Origin: Sphingomonadales bacterium Ga0077557
Lineage (GTDB): Bacteria; Pseudomonadota; Alphaproteobacteria; Sphingomonadales; Sphingomonadaceae
NCBI GenBank assembly: GCA_001464615.1
Contig: LNFI01000007.1
Coordinates: 124,001-188,000 of the forward strand
DNA length: 64,000 nucleotides
Direction of reading: 5' to 3'
Below the pieces are notes generated by a model. It made no database searches. It saw only the letters and a program-made list of their open reading frames with translations, and had not been told where the DNA came from. A program made the position numbers and the translations under genes. Shown piece after piece: positions 26,046 to 35,011 of the stretch (within the stretch, counting starts at the first letter, position 1; each line of letters opens with the position of its first letter).

Positions 26046-27122
26046 TTATTTCAGCCGCAGCGCTGTCGCTATATCGGCCCAACGGACCAATTTGAAATTT
26101 TGCGCTTTCGGGGCGTTGTCGCCGTCTTGGGCGATCATCAGGCCGTGTCTGAAATCGCCGCCATAATTGGCAGTCGAAATTTCAATGCCGTCGGTTTCGC
26201 TGGTGCCGCCGATCGCGCCATTGGCCGTGATCCGGAAGCGACCGACATAGCGGTAATCGGGCAAGCGCCAGGCCGCATAGGCCGAATCGCCCTGGCTCGA
26301 CGCGATCAGCCAGCCGCGATTGCGTCCCTTTGCGGCAATCGCTAGCCCCTCGACATCGGCGATCAGCTGCACGCCATCGACGCCGGCGAGCTTGATCGGC
26401 GTGATCGGCGCATCGGGCGCGGCACCAAAGCGCCAAATGCCGACATCCTCCTCCGCGACATAGAGCGTCGCGGTACGATCATCAGCCACACAGCCTTCTG
26501 ATTGGGTGGCGAGCTTCATCGTGCGGACCGGGATGGCCGTTGCGGTGGCACCGGCGGTGTCGATCCGCAATTGGATGATAAGCCCGTCCTTGCCGACGAC
26601 AAAGGCATAGAGCCTGCGGCCAGCGCGATAGAGGCACAAGCCATAGGGCTCCGCCATCGCGATCGGCACGCGCGCGATTTCGGTCAGCGTCGCGGCTTTG
26701 CCATCGAGCGCGAACAGCGCCAGCCGCCCGTCGCCAATGACGTTGCGGTCACTGGCCGCGACCAGGATCGCGCGCTTGCCAGCGATCATGACATTGCTGC
26801 GCAGATCGACATTGTTGACTCGCCCGGCGGCGATGGTCGAGCGGAGATGGCCATCAAGGCCATAGACGTTGAGCCCGGCCTTTTTGTCGGTTGCAACGAT
26901 CAGGCTCTTTACCGAATCGGCCGGGTTGCGCCAGATCGCAGGATCATCGGCGGCATCGTCGATACTGGCAACGGCATCGGTTTCGCGCAGCGCGGGAACC
27001 GAGCGGGTGAGGTCAGCGCCGCCTGTCTGCATGGCAGCTGCGGGTCCGGATCCCGCCAGCAGCATCGCCGCCAGCCCCGCCACCAGCATCGCCGCCAGCG
27101 GCGTCCATCGCATACCCAGCAT
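26046..27122 (-). CDS. Beta-propeller 3-phytase, secreted
   Basis: The roughly 358-residue protein has a signal peptide ending near 'GSGPAAAMQ'. The phytase signature 'DDPAIWRNPADSVKSLIVAT' and 'DKKAGLNVYGLDG' follows, with propeller blades and acidic calcium-binding segments to the end. Beta-propeller phytases release phosphate from phytate in a calcium-dependent way in the periplasm or outside the cell. A Pho box 45 bases upstream and the divergent TonB receptor fit a phosphate-scavenging role. ATG 27122 has GGGGGAA upstream; GTG 27125 is also possible. Confidence 0.92.
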   Translation of the reverse strand: MLGMRWTPLAAMLVAGLAAMLLAGSGPAAAMQTGGADLTRSVPALRETDAVASIDDAADDPAIWRNPADSVKSLIVATDKKAGLNVYGLDGHLRSTIAAGRVNNVDLRSNVMIAGKRAILVAASDRNVIGDGRLALFALDGKAATLTEIARVPIAMAEPYGLCLYRAGRRLYAFVVGKDGLIIQLRIDTAGATATAIPVRTMKLATQSEGCVADDRTATLYVAEEDVGIWRFGAAPDAPITPIKLAGVDGVQLIADVEGLAIAAKGRNRGWLIASSQGDSAYAAWRLPDYRYVGRFRITANGAIGGTSETDGIEISTANYGGDFRHGLMIAQDGDNAPKAQNFKLVRWADIATALRLK

Positions 27123-27166
27123 CACTTAATTCCCCCGCCCCCATGTCGCCCCCTTGGGTGGCGGTG

Positions 27167-27184
27167 ATGGCAGCGCGATGACAG
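27167..27184 (-). promoter_or_regulatory. Pho box upstream of the phytase gene
   Basis: Read on the minus strand, CTGTCAT-CGCG-CTGCCAT is two direct 7-bp repeats with a 4-bp spacer, one base off the CTGTCAT-N4-CTGTCAT consensus for PhoB. It is 42–59 bases upstream of the start, where an activator site is expected. Confidence 0.6.
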
Positions 27185-27368
27185 GCAAAGTGAAATGTTC
27201 GATCGAGCGCACCGCGCCGCCCTTCAGCAACAACATGTTACAAATGATTCACCAAACGATCTTCCAGACGTCATTCAAGCGTAACCTGCCGACGCCAAGG
27301 GACCGCTGCGGTGCAACAACGGGCACCAGATCAATACAGAATCACACACGATCGTCGGGGGACTAATA

Positions 27369-30155
27369 ATGTCGGGGAATACAGTTGGATCGCCGCTGGT
27401 GTCGGCGATTGCTTTGGCGTGGGCATCGGTTTTCCTGCCAGTTGCGGCACAGGCCCAACAAGCAGCTTCGCCCGAAAGCGCTGACGACATCATCGTCAAT
27501 GGCGAGCGTCCGATTGCTGAATCGGAAGCCAGGGCACTGAAGATCCAGAGAAATTCTGATTCGCTGGTGACCGTGTTGTCGGCAGACTCCGTCGGCCGCC
27601 TGCCCGACCAGAACATCGCCCAGGCGGTTGGTCGCCTGCCGGGCGCTGCGGTTGAACGCGATCAGGGCCAGGCGCGCTATATCTCGCTGCGCGGTCAGCC
27701 GAATTACTGGACGACGCTGTCATTTGACGGAATCAACGTCGTCAGCCCCGAAGGCCGCGACGCACGCTTCGATTCGATCCCGTCGGCGATCGCATCGCAG
27801 GTCATCGTGTCCAAGGCCGTGACGCCGGAAATGCCCGGTGAAACGGTATCGGGTAACGTCAACATCGTTACGCGATCAGCGTTTGATTACGCTGGAGCAC
27901 ATGTGATCGGCAAAGCCGGGTTCGGCGTCGCCCAAGTTGGCAGCCGCAACCAATATGAGGCGTCGCTGGTCGCTTCAGACCGGTTCAAGATCGGCGAAGG
28001 CGAGCTGGGCGTGCTGGTATCGGGCAGCTATTTTGAGCGTGGCCAGATCACCGACAATTTCGAAGTCGATTATGAGCGCGTTGCGCAGGATCAGCGCCCC
28101 GGCAACCAGTCCCGCTTTTGGGCGCATGAGGCCGAGAACAAGCTATACCGCCTGACCCGCAAAAACTGGTCTCTCACGGGCCGGCTCGACTACAAGCCTG
28201 ATTCGGACAACACCATTTCGCTGCGGTCGATCTACACGATCTTCACCGACGATGAGGCACGCGACAATTACCGCTTCGATCTCGACGATCGCCAGGGTGA
28301 TCTGGTCGCCAATACCGCCGCCTGCACGCCGACCTTCAATCCGACGCCAACGACCAGCGGCTATGCCGATATCTGCATTGGCAACACCCCGCAGGTTGGG
28401 ACCGTCTACGGCGTTGACATTCGCCAGCGCGCGACGCTGCGCGCCTTCCGGCAATCAATCTCCACCAGCACGCTGTCCGGTGATCATGACTTTGCCGATG
28501 GCTGGCACCTGATGTGGTTGGGCAACTATACCCAGTCGAGGGACGATCGCTCCGTCGTGGGTGAAGCGGCTTATGATAGCCCGACCACGCGCAACTTGCG
28601 CCCGACGATCAGCTATGATTTCAGCAATCCTAATCGTGGGGGCACCCAGCTGTTCACCACGACGCAGCTGACTGGCCCGACCCGCTTTCAGGCTGGTGCG
28701 CGGGTGACGGCAATCGACAGCTTCGCCAAGGCTCCGGTTTCCTTCACCGTGCTCGACGCGGTGGACACGACTGACGCCTATACCGGCAAGCTGGTATTGT
28801 CGCGGGAAACCACTTTCCTGGGGAGCAACGCGACGTTCAAAGCGGGCTTCCAGTTCGATCAGCGGACCAAGGTCGCGAACGAAAACAACATCGTGCTCAA
28901 CACGGCAGCACAATTTGCCACAATCGGCCTGCCCGCAAATTATAACCGGTTCTCGCTGGAACAGCCTTTTCTCGGCAAAATCCCATTGGACTATACGTTC
29001 CGCTATTTCGATACCAACCAGATGCGCGCGGTCGCTGCCCAGGCCCGTGCCAACTTCACGTTGGCGCCTGTCACGGGGAACAACTATGATGTCCGCGAGC
29101 GGGTCTTTGCCGGGTTCCTGATGGGCACGCTGAAATATGACTGGGGTTCGATCCTCGGCGGCGTTCGCATCGAAAACCTGCAGAACCGTGGCATTGCACA
29201 GGCAACAATTGGGGCGACCAGCGGCCTGGTCACCGCCGGATCGAGCCAGACGCTGTTTTTGCCCAGCCTGCACATCAACTATAATGTCGATGAAACCAAG
29301 AAACTGCGCCTGTCATTCAACTCGGGCGCAGCGCGCGCCGATTATGACCAGCTGCGGCCCAATGTGGTCATCAACGACCCGAACCAGACGATCTCAGGCG
29401 GCAACCCTTCCGTGAAGCCCGAACGTGCCTATGGCATCGACGCCTATTTCGAATGGTATCTCCGCCCGCAAGGTTATCTGAGTGTCGGCTTCTTCTACAA
29501 GAAGGTGGAAGACGTGCTGTACACCCAGCGGCGGAGCTTTGGTTCCAATGCGCTGGACACCAATGGCATTGATCGGTCGGCCTATCTCTTTTCCGGCATC
29601 ACCAATGGCGGCGAAGGGCGCTTGTTTGGCGGCGAAGCGGCGGCGCAGCTCCAGCTTGAACCCTGGACCAACGACCTTGGCCTGCCTGACTGGATGGGCG
29701 GCTTTGGCGTCACCGCCAACGTCACCGTCAACGACAGCCAGGTCACCAAGCCGGCCACCGGGACCATTCCAGCCCGCCGGGTGCGGTTGCCGGGTACGTC
29801 GGACGTGGTCTACAATATCGGCGGCTATTACGAGAAATACGGCCTTTCGTTCCGTCTGCAATATCAGAAGCGCACCAACTGGCTCGATACCATCGCCGAT
29901 GACCTGACCGATGGCGGCGACACCTATTGGGCGACCGATGACGAAATGGATTTCTCGGCGCGCTATGCGATCAACAAGAACTTCGAGATCTATTTTGATG
30001 CCACCAACCTGCTCGACCAGCCGGGGCGGCGTTTCTCCGAACCAGGCAATTTGCTGACCGCAACGGGCACCCCGACGCGGTTCGCAACGGGGCAGACAAT
30101 CGAATGGGAACGCTTTGGCCGTCGCTTTGCGGGGGGGGTCCGCTTCAACTTCTAA
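27369..30155 (+). CDS. TonB-dependent outer membrane receptor
   Basis: The 928-residue protein has a signal peptide ending 'PVAAQAQQ' and a plug domain ('DSVGRLPDQNIAQAVGRLPG', 'ISLRGQPNYWTTLSFDG', 'VNIVTRSAF'). A long beta-barrel follows and ends in F ('GGVRFNF'). Such receptors import large or scarce substrates across the outer membrane using TonB energy. Divergent pairing with a phytase is common in sphingomonads and suggests uptake of phytate or its products; the substrate is inferred. GGGGG lies seven bases before ATG 27369, and a strong terminator follows. Confidence 0.95.
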   Translation: MSGNTVGSPLVSAIALAWASVFLPVAAQAQQAASPESADDIIVNGERPIAESEARALKIQRNSDSLVTVLSADSVGRLPDQNIAQAVGRLPGAAVERDQGQARYISLRGQPNYWTTLSFDGINVVSPEGRDARFDSIPSAIASQVIVSKAVTPEMPGETVSGNVNIVTRSAFDYAGAHVIGKAGFGVAQVGSRNQYEASLVASDRFKIGEGELGVLVSGSYFERGQITDNFEVDYERVAQDQRPGNQSRFWAHEAENKLYRLTRKNWSLTGRLDYKPDSDNTISLRSIYTIFTDDEARDNYRFDLDDRQGDLVANTAACTPTFNPTPTTSGYADICIGNTPQVGTVYGVDIRQRATLRAFRQSISTSTLSGDHDFADGWHLMWLGNYTQSRDDRSVVGEAAYDSPTTRNLRPTISYDFSNPNRGGTQLFTTTQLTGPTRFQAGARVTAIDSFAKAPVSFTVLDAVDTTDAYTGKLVLSRETTFLGSNATFKAGFQFDQRTKVANENNIVLNTAAQFATIGLPANYNRFSLEQPFLGKIPLDYTFRYFDTNQMRAVAAQARANFTLAPVTGNNYDVRERVFAGFLMGTLKYDWGSILGGVRIENLQNRGIAQATIGATSGLVTAGSSQTLFLPSLHINYNVDETKKLRLSFNSGAARADYDQLRPNVVINDPNQTISGGNPSVKPERAYGIDAYFEWYLRPQGYLSVGFFYKKVEDVLYTQRRSFGSNALDTNGIDRSAYLFSGITNGGEGRLFGGEAAAQLQLEPWTNDLGLPDWMGGFGVTANVTVNDSQVTKPATGTIPARRVRLPGTSDVVYNIGGYYEKYGLSFRLQYQKRTNWLDTIADDLTDGGDTYWATDDEMDFSARYAINKNFEIYFDATNLLDQPGRRFSEPGNLLTATGTPTRFATGQTIEWERFGRRFAGGVRFNF

Positions 30156-30184
30156 CCGTTGTCACGACGGATCATCGAGACGGA

Positions 30185-30222
30185 AAGGGCGTCCCCAAGC
30201 AATTGGGGGCGCCCTTTTTTTT
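30185..30222 (+). terminator. Rho-independent terminator after the TonB receptor
   Basis: AAGGGCGTCCCCAA pairs with TTGGGGGCGCCCTT over 14 positions (one G·T), closed by a GCAA tetraloop. Eight Ts follow, the last two bases of the stem being the first of that run. The structure starts 30 bases after the TonB-receptor stop. Confidence 0.95.
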
Positions 30223-30257
30223 GTCATGCTATGTTTAGGTAGCTCAGACTCATTTTC

Positions 30258-30430
30258 GTAAGCCCCTCCCCTTCAGGGGAGGGGTTTGGGGGTGGGGCGT
30301 CGCAGTCTCACCGAGGCTCGGCCCTGCGGATAGTCCCCACCCCAACCCAGCATCAGGTCGGTCAGGCCCCGGCCTGACCTAAACCGTGCGGGGCACGGTT
30401 TACCTGATGCTCCTGAAGGGGAGGGGCTAA
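30258..30430. repeat. GC-rich palindromic repeat, interrupted copy
   Basis: The outer unit is the same element as in valS: AAGCCCCTCCCCTTCAGGGG at one end and CCTGAAGGGGAGGGGCT at the other. The right arm is split by a 63-bp foreign palindrome at 30349–30411, which replaces the expected CCTCC. This intergenic copy lies downstream of both the TonB receptor and malate synthase G genes. Confidence 0.85.
30349..30411. repeat. 63-bp palindromic element nested in another repeat
   Basis: Terminal inverted repeats AGCATCAGGT and ACCTGATGCT match perfectly over 10 bases. Inside are two perfect hairpins: GGTCAGGCC/GGCCTGACC at 30360–30379 and AAACCGTGC/GCACGGTTT at 30381–30401. It looks like a tiny non-autonomous mobile unit. 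Confidence 0.75.
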
Positions 30431-30455
30431 AGGTTATGTTTCATGAGACGCGGTG

Positions 30456-32519
30456 TCAGCCCGCCTTTGCGCGCGCGCGATAGGCATGCAGCAGCGGTTC
30501 GGTGTAGCCGCTCGGCTGGCTGACGCCTTCGAACACCAGCGCCCGGGCGGCTTGCAGCGCGATGCTGTCCGGATGCCCGGCCATTGGGCGATAAAGCGGG
30601 TCGCCCGCATTCTGCGCATCAACCTTTGCCGCCATCCGATCAAACGCGGCATCGACATCCGCCTTGGTCGCGACGCCGTGGAGCAGCCAGTTGGCGATGT
30701 GCTGTGACGAAATGCGCAATGTGGCGCGATCTTCCATCAGGCCGATATCGTGGATGTCGGGCACCTTCGAGCAACCAATGCCCTGATCGATCCAGCGCAC
30801 GACATAGCCGAGAATCCCCTGCGCATTATTGTCGAGTTCGCGCGCGACTTCCTCGGCGGTCCAGTTGCGGCCGCCGGCGAACGGGACGGTGAGCAGGCCG
30901 TTTAGTGCGGGGATTGCCTCGCCCGCAATTTCCTTCTGGCGGGCGAACACATCGACCTTGTGATAATGCATCGCGTGCAGCGTGGCGGCGGTGGGGGATG
31001 GCACCCAGGCAGTGTTGGCGCCGCTCATCGGATGGCCGATCTTCTGCTCCATCATGTCGGCCATCCGGTCAGGCGCGGCCCACATGCCCTTGCCGATCTG
31101 CGCCTTGCCCGACAAGCCATGCGCCAGGCCGATCCGGACGTTGCGGTCCTCATAGGCCTTGATCCAGGCGCTGGTCTTCATCTCGGCCTTGGGGATCATC
31201 GCGCCCCCGTGCATCGCGGTGTGCATCTCATCGCCGGTGCGATCGAGGAACCCGGTGTTGATGAAGACGATACGGTCCTTCACCGCTTCGATGCACGCGG
31301 CGAGATTGGCGGAGGTGCGGCGCTCCTCGTCCATCACGCCGACCTTGACGGTATAGCGCGCAAGCCCGAGCAGATCCTCGACCGCGTCGAACAGCCGGTT
31401 GGTAAAGCCGCATTCCTCGGGCCCGTGCATCTTGGGCTTGACGATATAGACGCTCCCGGTGCGGCTGTTCTTGAGCTTCCCGAGCCCACGCAGATCGTAG
31501 AGCGCGATCGTCGAGGTCATGATCGCGTCGAGAATACCCTCGGGCGCCTCGCTGCCATCGGCGAGATGGACCGCCGGCGTCGTCATCAGGTGGCCGACAT
31601 TGCGGACGAAGAGCAGCGAGCGGCCGGGGAGCGTCAGGTCGCCATAGATGCGATCAGGATTGAGCTTGCGGGTCAGCTGTTTCCCGCCCTTCTCGAACGT
31701 CTCCTCCAGATCGCCCTTCATCAGGCCAAGCCAGTTGGTGTAAGCTGCGACCTTGTCCTCAGCATCGACCGCCGCGATTGAGTCCTCAAGGTCACAGATT
31801 GTGGTCAGCGCGGATTCGAGGATCACATCGGCGATGCCCGCCGGATCGGTCTTGCCGATGGCCGAGGCGCGATCGACAACGACCTCGATATGCAGCCCAT
31901 TGTGGCGGAAGAGCAGCGATTCCCCTTCCCGCCCGACCAGCTGCGACGGATCGGCAAGCACAGGCTCACCACCCGCAAAATCCACCCAGCTGCCCGAGGC
32001 CAGCGGCACCGCCTGATCAAGAAACGCCTTTGCCGCCACAATTACCTGCGCGCCGCGTTCGACATCGTAACCGCCCGGCTTGGCCGCGCCCGGCAGCGCA
32101 TCGGTGCCGTAGAACGCGTCATACAGGCTCCCCCAGCGCGCATTAGCCGCGTTGAGCACGAAGCGCGCGTTGAGGATCGGTACGACCAATTGCGGCCCCG
32201 CCATCGTCGCGATCTCAGCATCGACATTCTGCGTGCCGATCGTGAAGGGCGCTGGCTCGGGCACAAGATAGTTGATCTCGCGCAGAAACGCCTCGTCGAC
32301 CGGCTCACCCGCCTTGTAGCGCGCATCGATCTGCGCCTGCAGCGCCTCACGCTTGGCGAGCAGCGCGGCATTCTCCGGCGCAAACTTGGCGAAGATGGCC
32401 GCCACGCCCTGCCAATAGCCGTCCGTTGCAATGCCCAGCCCCGGCAGCACGGCGCCCTCGACAAAATCGGCAAGCTCGGCAGCGACCTTCAGGCCGGCGC
32501 GATCGACGGTAACGGACAT
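30456..32519 (-). CDS. glcB: Malate synthase G
   Basis: The 687-residue enzyme condenses glyoxylate and acetyl-CoA to malate. It has '[20 protein letters not shown]', '[15 protein letters not shown]', '[12 protein letters not shown]' (catalytic Arg), 'KPKMHGPEE', '[11 protein letters not shown]' and a late '[12 protein letters not shown]' with the catalytic Asp. AAGGAGGA lies directly upstream of ATG 32519, which I take as start although the frame stays open further upstream. Isocitrate lyase is not in this window. The next gene upstream, on the same strand, is a MarR regulator. Confidence 0.97.
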   Translation of the reverse strand: MSVTVDRAGLKVAAELADFVEGAVLPGLGIATDGYWQGVAAIFAKFAPENAALLAKREALQAQIDARYKAGEPVDEAFLREINYLVPEPAPFTIGTQNVDAEIATMAGPQLVVPILNARFVLNAANARWGSLYDAFYGTDALPGAAKPGGYDVERGAQVIVAAKAFLDQAVPLASGSWVDFAGGEPVLADPSQLVGREGESLLFRHNGLHIEVVVDRASAIGKTDPAGIADVILESALTTICDLEDSIAAVDAEDKVAAYTNWLGLMKGDLEETFEKGGKQLTRKLNPDRIYGDLTLPGRSLLFVRNVGHLMTTPAVHLADGSEAPEGILDAIMTSTIALYDLRGLGKLKNSRTGSVYIVKPKMHGPEECGFTNRLFDAVEDLLGLARYTVKVGVMDEERRTSANLAACIEAVKDRIVFINTGFLDRTGDEMHTAMHGGAMIPKAEMKTSAWIKAYEDRNVRIGLAHGLSGKAQIGKGMWAAPDRMADMMEQKIGHPMSGANTAWVPSPTAATLHAMHYHKVDVFARQKEIAGEAIPALNGLLTVPFAGGRNWTAEEVARELDNNAQGILGYVVRWIDQGIGCSKVPDIHDIGLMEDRATLRISSQHIANWLLHGVATKADVDAAFDRMAAKVDAQNAGDPLYRPMAGHPDSIALQAARALVFEGVSQPSGYTEPLLHAYRARAKAG

Positions 32520-32592
32520 GATTCCTCCTTGGGTGGGCAAGATGATCGGCCTGGGGAGGCGCGTGTCGCTTAGGCCAAGCGGCCCACCGGCT

Positions 32593-33045
32593 TCAACCCC
32601 GTTCGGGTGCCAAACGCGCCGCCGCTGCCTCGATCCGTTCGAGCATCGCGGCGAACTGCGCCATTTCCTCGCCCGAAAACCCGCCGAACACCGCTGCCTC
32701 GAGCGCCAGCGCCTTGGGCGCGACGCTTTCGTACAGCGCTTGCCCCTCCGCACTCAGCGACAGCAAATGCGATCGCTGGTCATCCGGATTGGCGGCGCGC
32801 ACCACCAGCCCACGATCGACCAGCGCAATCGCCGCGCGGCTGACCGTCACCTTGTCCATCTGCGTTGCTACACCCAGCGCCTGCTGCGTCATCGCCTGCC
32901 CTTCCGCGATCACTGCGATCAGCCGCCATTCGGGGATTTTGAGGGCGAACAGGGTTTGGTAGGCCGTCGCCACCGCGCCGGACACGCGGTTCGACGCGAT
33001 CGACAGGCGATAGGGCAGGAATTTGTCGAGCTTGAGATGAGTCAT
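32593..33045 (-). CDS. MarR family transcriptional regulator
   Basis: The 150-residue protein has the winged helix-turn-helix '[21 protein letters not shown]' and the wing '[21 protein letters not shown]'. The D-x-R-S pair in the wing is the typical MarR DNA-contact motif. ATG 33045 overlaps the stop of the upstream membrane-protein gene by four bases (ATGA), so the two are coupled. It lies 73 bases upstream of malate synthase G and may control these neighbours; the ligand is unknown. Confidence 0.9.
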   Translation of the reverse strand: MTHLKLDKFLPYRLSIASNRVSGAVATAYQTLFALKIPEWRLIAVIAEGQAMTQQALGVATQMDKVTVSRAAIALVDRGLVVRAANPDDQRSHLLSLSAEGQALYESVAPKALALEAAVFGGFSGEEMAQFAAMLERIEAAAARLAPERG

Positions 33046-33692
33046 GCAGGCGGTGGTGCCACCGCGATGGGCTTCCTGGCAATAAGCGCAATCACCAGCG
33101 CCGCCGCCGCTGCGACCCACAGCGCATCACTACCAACGAGGATGAACGCCACCGCCCCTGCCGCCCCACCACCGAGCAGCCCGCTCCACAGCAGGACATG
33201 CGGGATCCAGCCCCAGCGGTCCTCCCCCGCCAGCGCCGCCGCGAGCATCTGCCCGATCTTGACCAGCCGCCCGGTCATATAGGTGAGCCCGATCCGCACC
33301 TCGGTCCCCTCCGCAAAGAAGATATTCTCCACCCCCATCGCCACCGCCATCAGCACAGCGGCGGGCCAGAGCAGCTGAAAATCGCCCAGCAACGCCGCCC
33401 CGCCGAGCAGCGCGGCAAGCAACAGCGGCACCACCGCCCGATGCCGCCGCCCCGCCACCCGCCCGATCAGCGAGCCTGCAATCACGCCGACCAGAAAACT
33501 GCCGATCAGCATCGCGGCAATCGCGGCATTGCCCGACATCTCCGCAATCCCCACCCCCAGCCGCGTCGAATTGCCGCTCATGAAGGAAACGAAGAACCCG
33601 CCGGTCGCGAGAAAGCCGACCGCATCGACATAGCCCGCGAGCGCCGACAGGCGGATGGCAAGGAGCCGGTCATGGCGGTCAAAGGATTTCAC
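33042..33692 (-). CDS. YoaK family (DUF1275) membrane protein
   Basis: The 216-residue protein has about six transmembrane helices. The family's opening is visible in 'GYVDAVGFLATGGFFVSFMSGNSTRLGVGI', and 'LTYMTGRLVKIGQ' is the second conserved block. YoaK proteins are widely distributed inner-membrane proteins of unclear function, perhaps small-molecule transporters. Its 3' end overlaps the marR start, which suggests that the regulator acts on this gene. Confidence 0.9.
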   Translation of the reverse strand: MKSFDRHDRLLAIRLSALAGYVDAVGFLATGGFFVSFMSGNSTRLGVGIAEMSGNAAIAAMLIGSFLVGVIAGSLIGRVAGRRHRAVVPLLLAALLGGAALLGDFQLLWPAAVLMAVAMGVENIFFAEGTEVRIGLTYMTGRLVKIGQMLAAALAGEDRWGWIPHVLLWSGLLGGGAAGAVAFILVGSDALWVAAAAALVIALIARKPIAVAPPPA

Positions 33693-33783
33693 AGGGGCGG
33701 TTTAGGCCGTGTGCAGGCGGATGGGAAATTTCCCACGCGAAACGCTAACGACCGGCACATGCTTTCCCCAATTGCAGGGTAAA

Positions 33784-34752
33784 TCAGCTGGCCGGTTGCG
33801 GGCTGGGCACAGGGACGCATTGGCAAGCGCACGCACAGTGGCGCAGACATTGGCAAGCGCGCGGGATCGTGCAGCGACAAAGCGTCGGTGCGGGCGGCGC
33901 AGGCGGCGGCGGAGCAGGCGGTGGCGGGGGCACCGGCGCTGGTGGCAACACGATGGGCTGAAGCGGATCGCGGGCGCTGTGGCGGTGCTGCGCGGGCGGA
34001 CGCTTGCAGCAAGGGCAATCATGCGCCTCTTGATCAGCGTCGCCCTCGGCACTGATCTGCTTCTTCTTTTTCTTCAGCACTTTGCGGGCAACCGCGCAGA
34101 ATTCATAGGCACGGCCAGTCAGCTCATCGACGCGGCGATCGAGGAAAGCCTGTTCGGTATGATATTGATACACCAACATAGCATCGCGCTGCTTGTCGAC
34201 CGGCTCCCGCAGCAAGGGATAGGTGATCGCCTGATGCAGATCGTCGAGTTGCTTCGACATTGCCGCGATTTGCGCGCTCCAATTGGTGAAGGCCTTGAAA
34301 ACACCGGTGCCGTGCCAGTCGCTCGGCGGGTTTGCGCGCATTTGCTCGATGAAATTCATCGGAATGCTCAAGTCTTCGCGCAGATGGCGGACCAGAATGC
34401 GCATCGCTGCAATGTCGGTGGGGGGCTGTCGCAGCCGCTGCGCGAAAACACTGGTGATCCGGTTGGTGCAGTCCCAAACCTGATCGCAGAGCATCGTCAC
34501 GAATTCGACCGCGCCGCTCTTCTCTGGCTCTGGGAAACGATCCTTTAGGGCGTAAGTCAACTGGAAGACCGAGATGCTGACGACGACACTCGTGGCTGCG
34601 ATGAACAGCTGGATCCAGTCGGGCAAGTTTCCTAAACCGTGCCACCAACCGGGCCCTGACGCGCCACTGGACGTATTCGAGACAACGTTTTCCGCCATTT
34701 GGATGGCTGCGCTGCAAAGACTGGTCACCGCATTAACCATTCCTGTCCCCAT
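33784..34752 (-). CDS. Membrane-anchored protein with proline-rich and cysteine-rich tail, unknown
   Basis: The 322-residue product has one clear transmembrane segment near residues 45–65 ('DWIQLFIAATSVVVSISVF') and a helical middle with several charged stretches ('KKKKKQISAEG'). The tail is unusual. 'HDCPCCKRPPAQHRH' is followed by a proline run ('[19 protein letters not shown]') and about nine cysteines in 'CRCTIPRACQCLRHCACACQ'. The DNA of the tail carries a direct repeat, CATTGGCAAGCGC. I do not recognise a family. Metal binding is conceivable but not shown. Start ATG 34752; ATG 34740 is an alternative. Confidence 0.65.
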   Translation of the reverse strand: MGTGMVNAVTSLCSAAIQMAENVVSNTSSGASGPGWWHGLGNLPDWIQLFIAATSVVVSISVFQLTYALKDRFPEPEKSGAVEFVTMLCDQVWDCTNRITSVFAQRLRQPPTDIAAMRILVRHLREDLSIPMNFIEQMRANPPSDWHGTGVFKAFTNWSAQIAAMSKQLDDLHQAITYPLLREPVDKQRDAMLVYQYHTEQAFLDRRVDELTGRAYEFCAVARKVLKKKKKQISAEGDADQEAHDCPCCKRPPAQHRHSARDPLQPIVLPPAPVPPPPPAPPPPAPPAPTLCRCTIPRACQCLRHCACACQCVPVPSPQPAS

Positions 34753-35011
34753 CGCGAATCGCCCGGCATGTTCAGCAACATATAGTTAACAGGCAAAAGC
34801 CGCTTTCCCATGCGAATACTTTGCACCTACTATACCTACTATGCGGCCGTCGCACCGACTTGGCCAGGTGTTGATCGCCTTGCATGTCGTGACAGACTTA
34901 AAGCAAAGCAGCCCGGCTTATGGCAAAGGATGGCACTGCCCCTTTTCCTCAGGAACCAAACCCGCTATATAGTTTCATCTGATACCATATGCCGCCACGG
35001 AGACCCCTGCC

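Noticed and set aside
27260..27290. Second Pho-box-like sequence facing the TonB receptor
   Set aside because: CGTCATT-CAAG-CGTAACC matches the repeat spacing but too few consensus bases to annotate.
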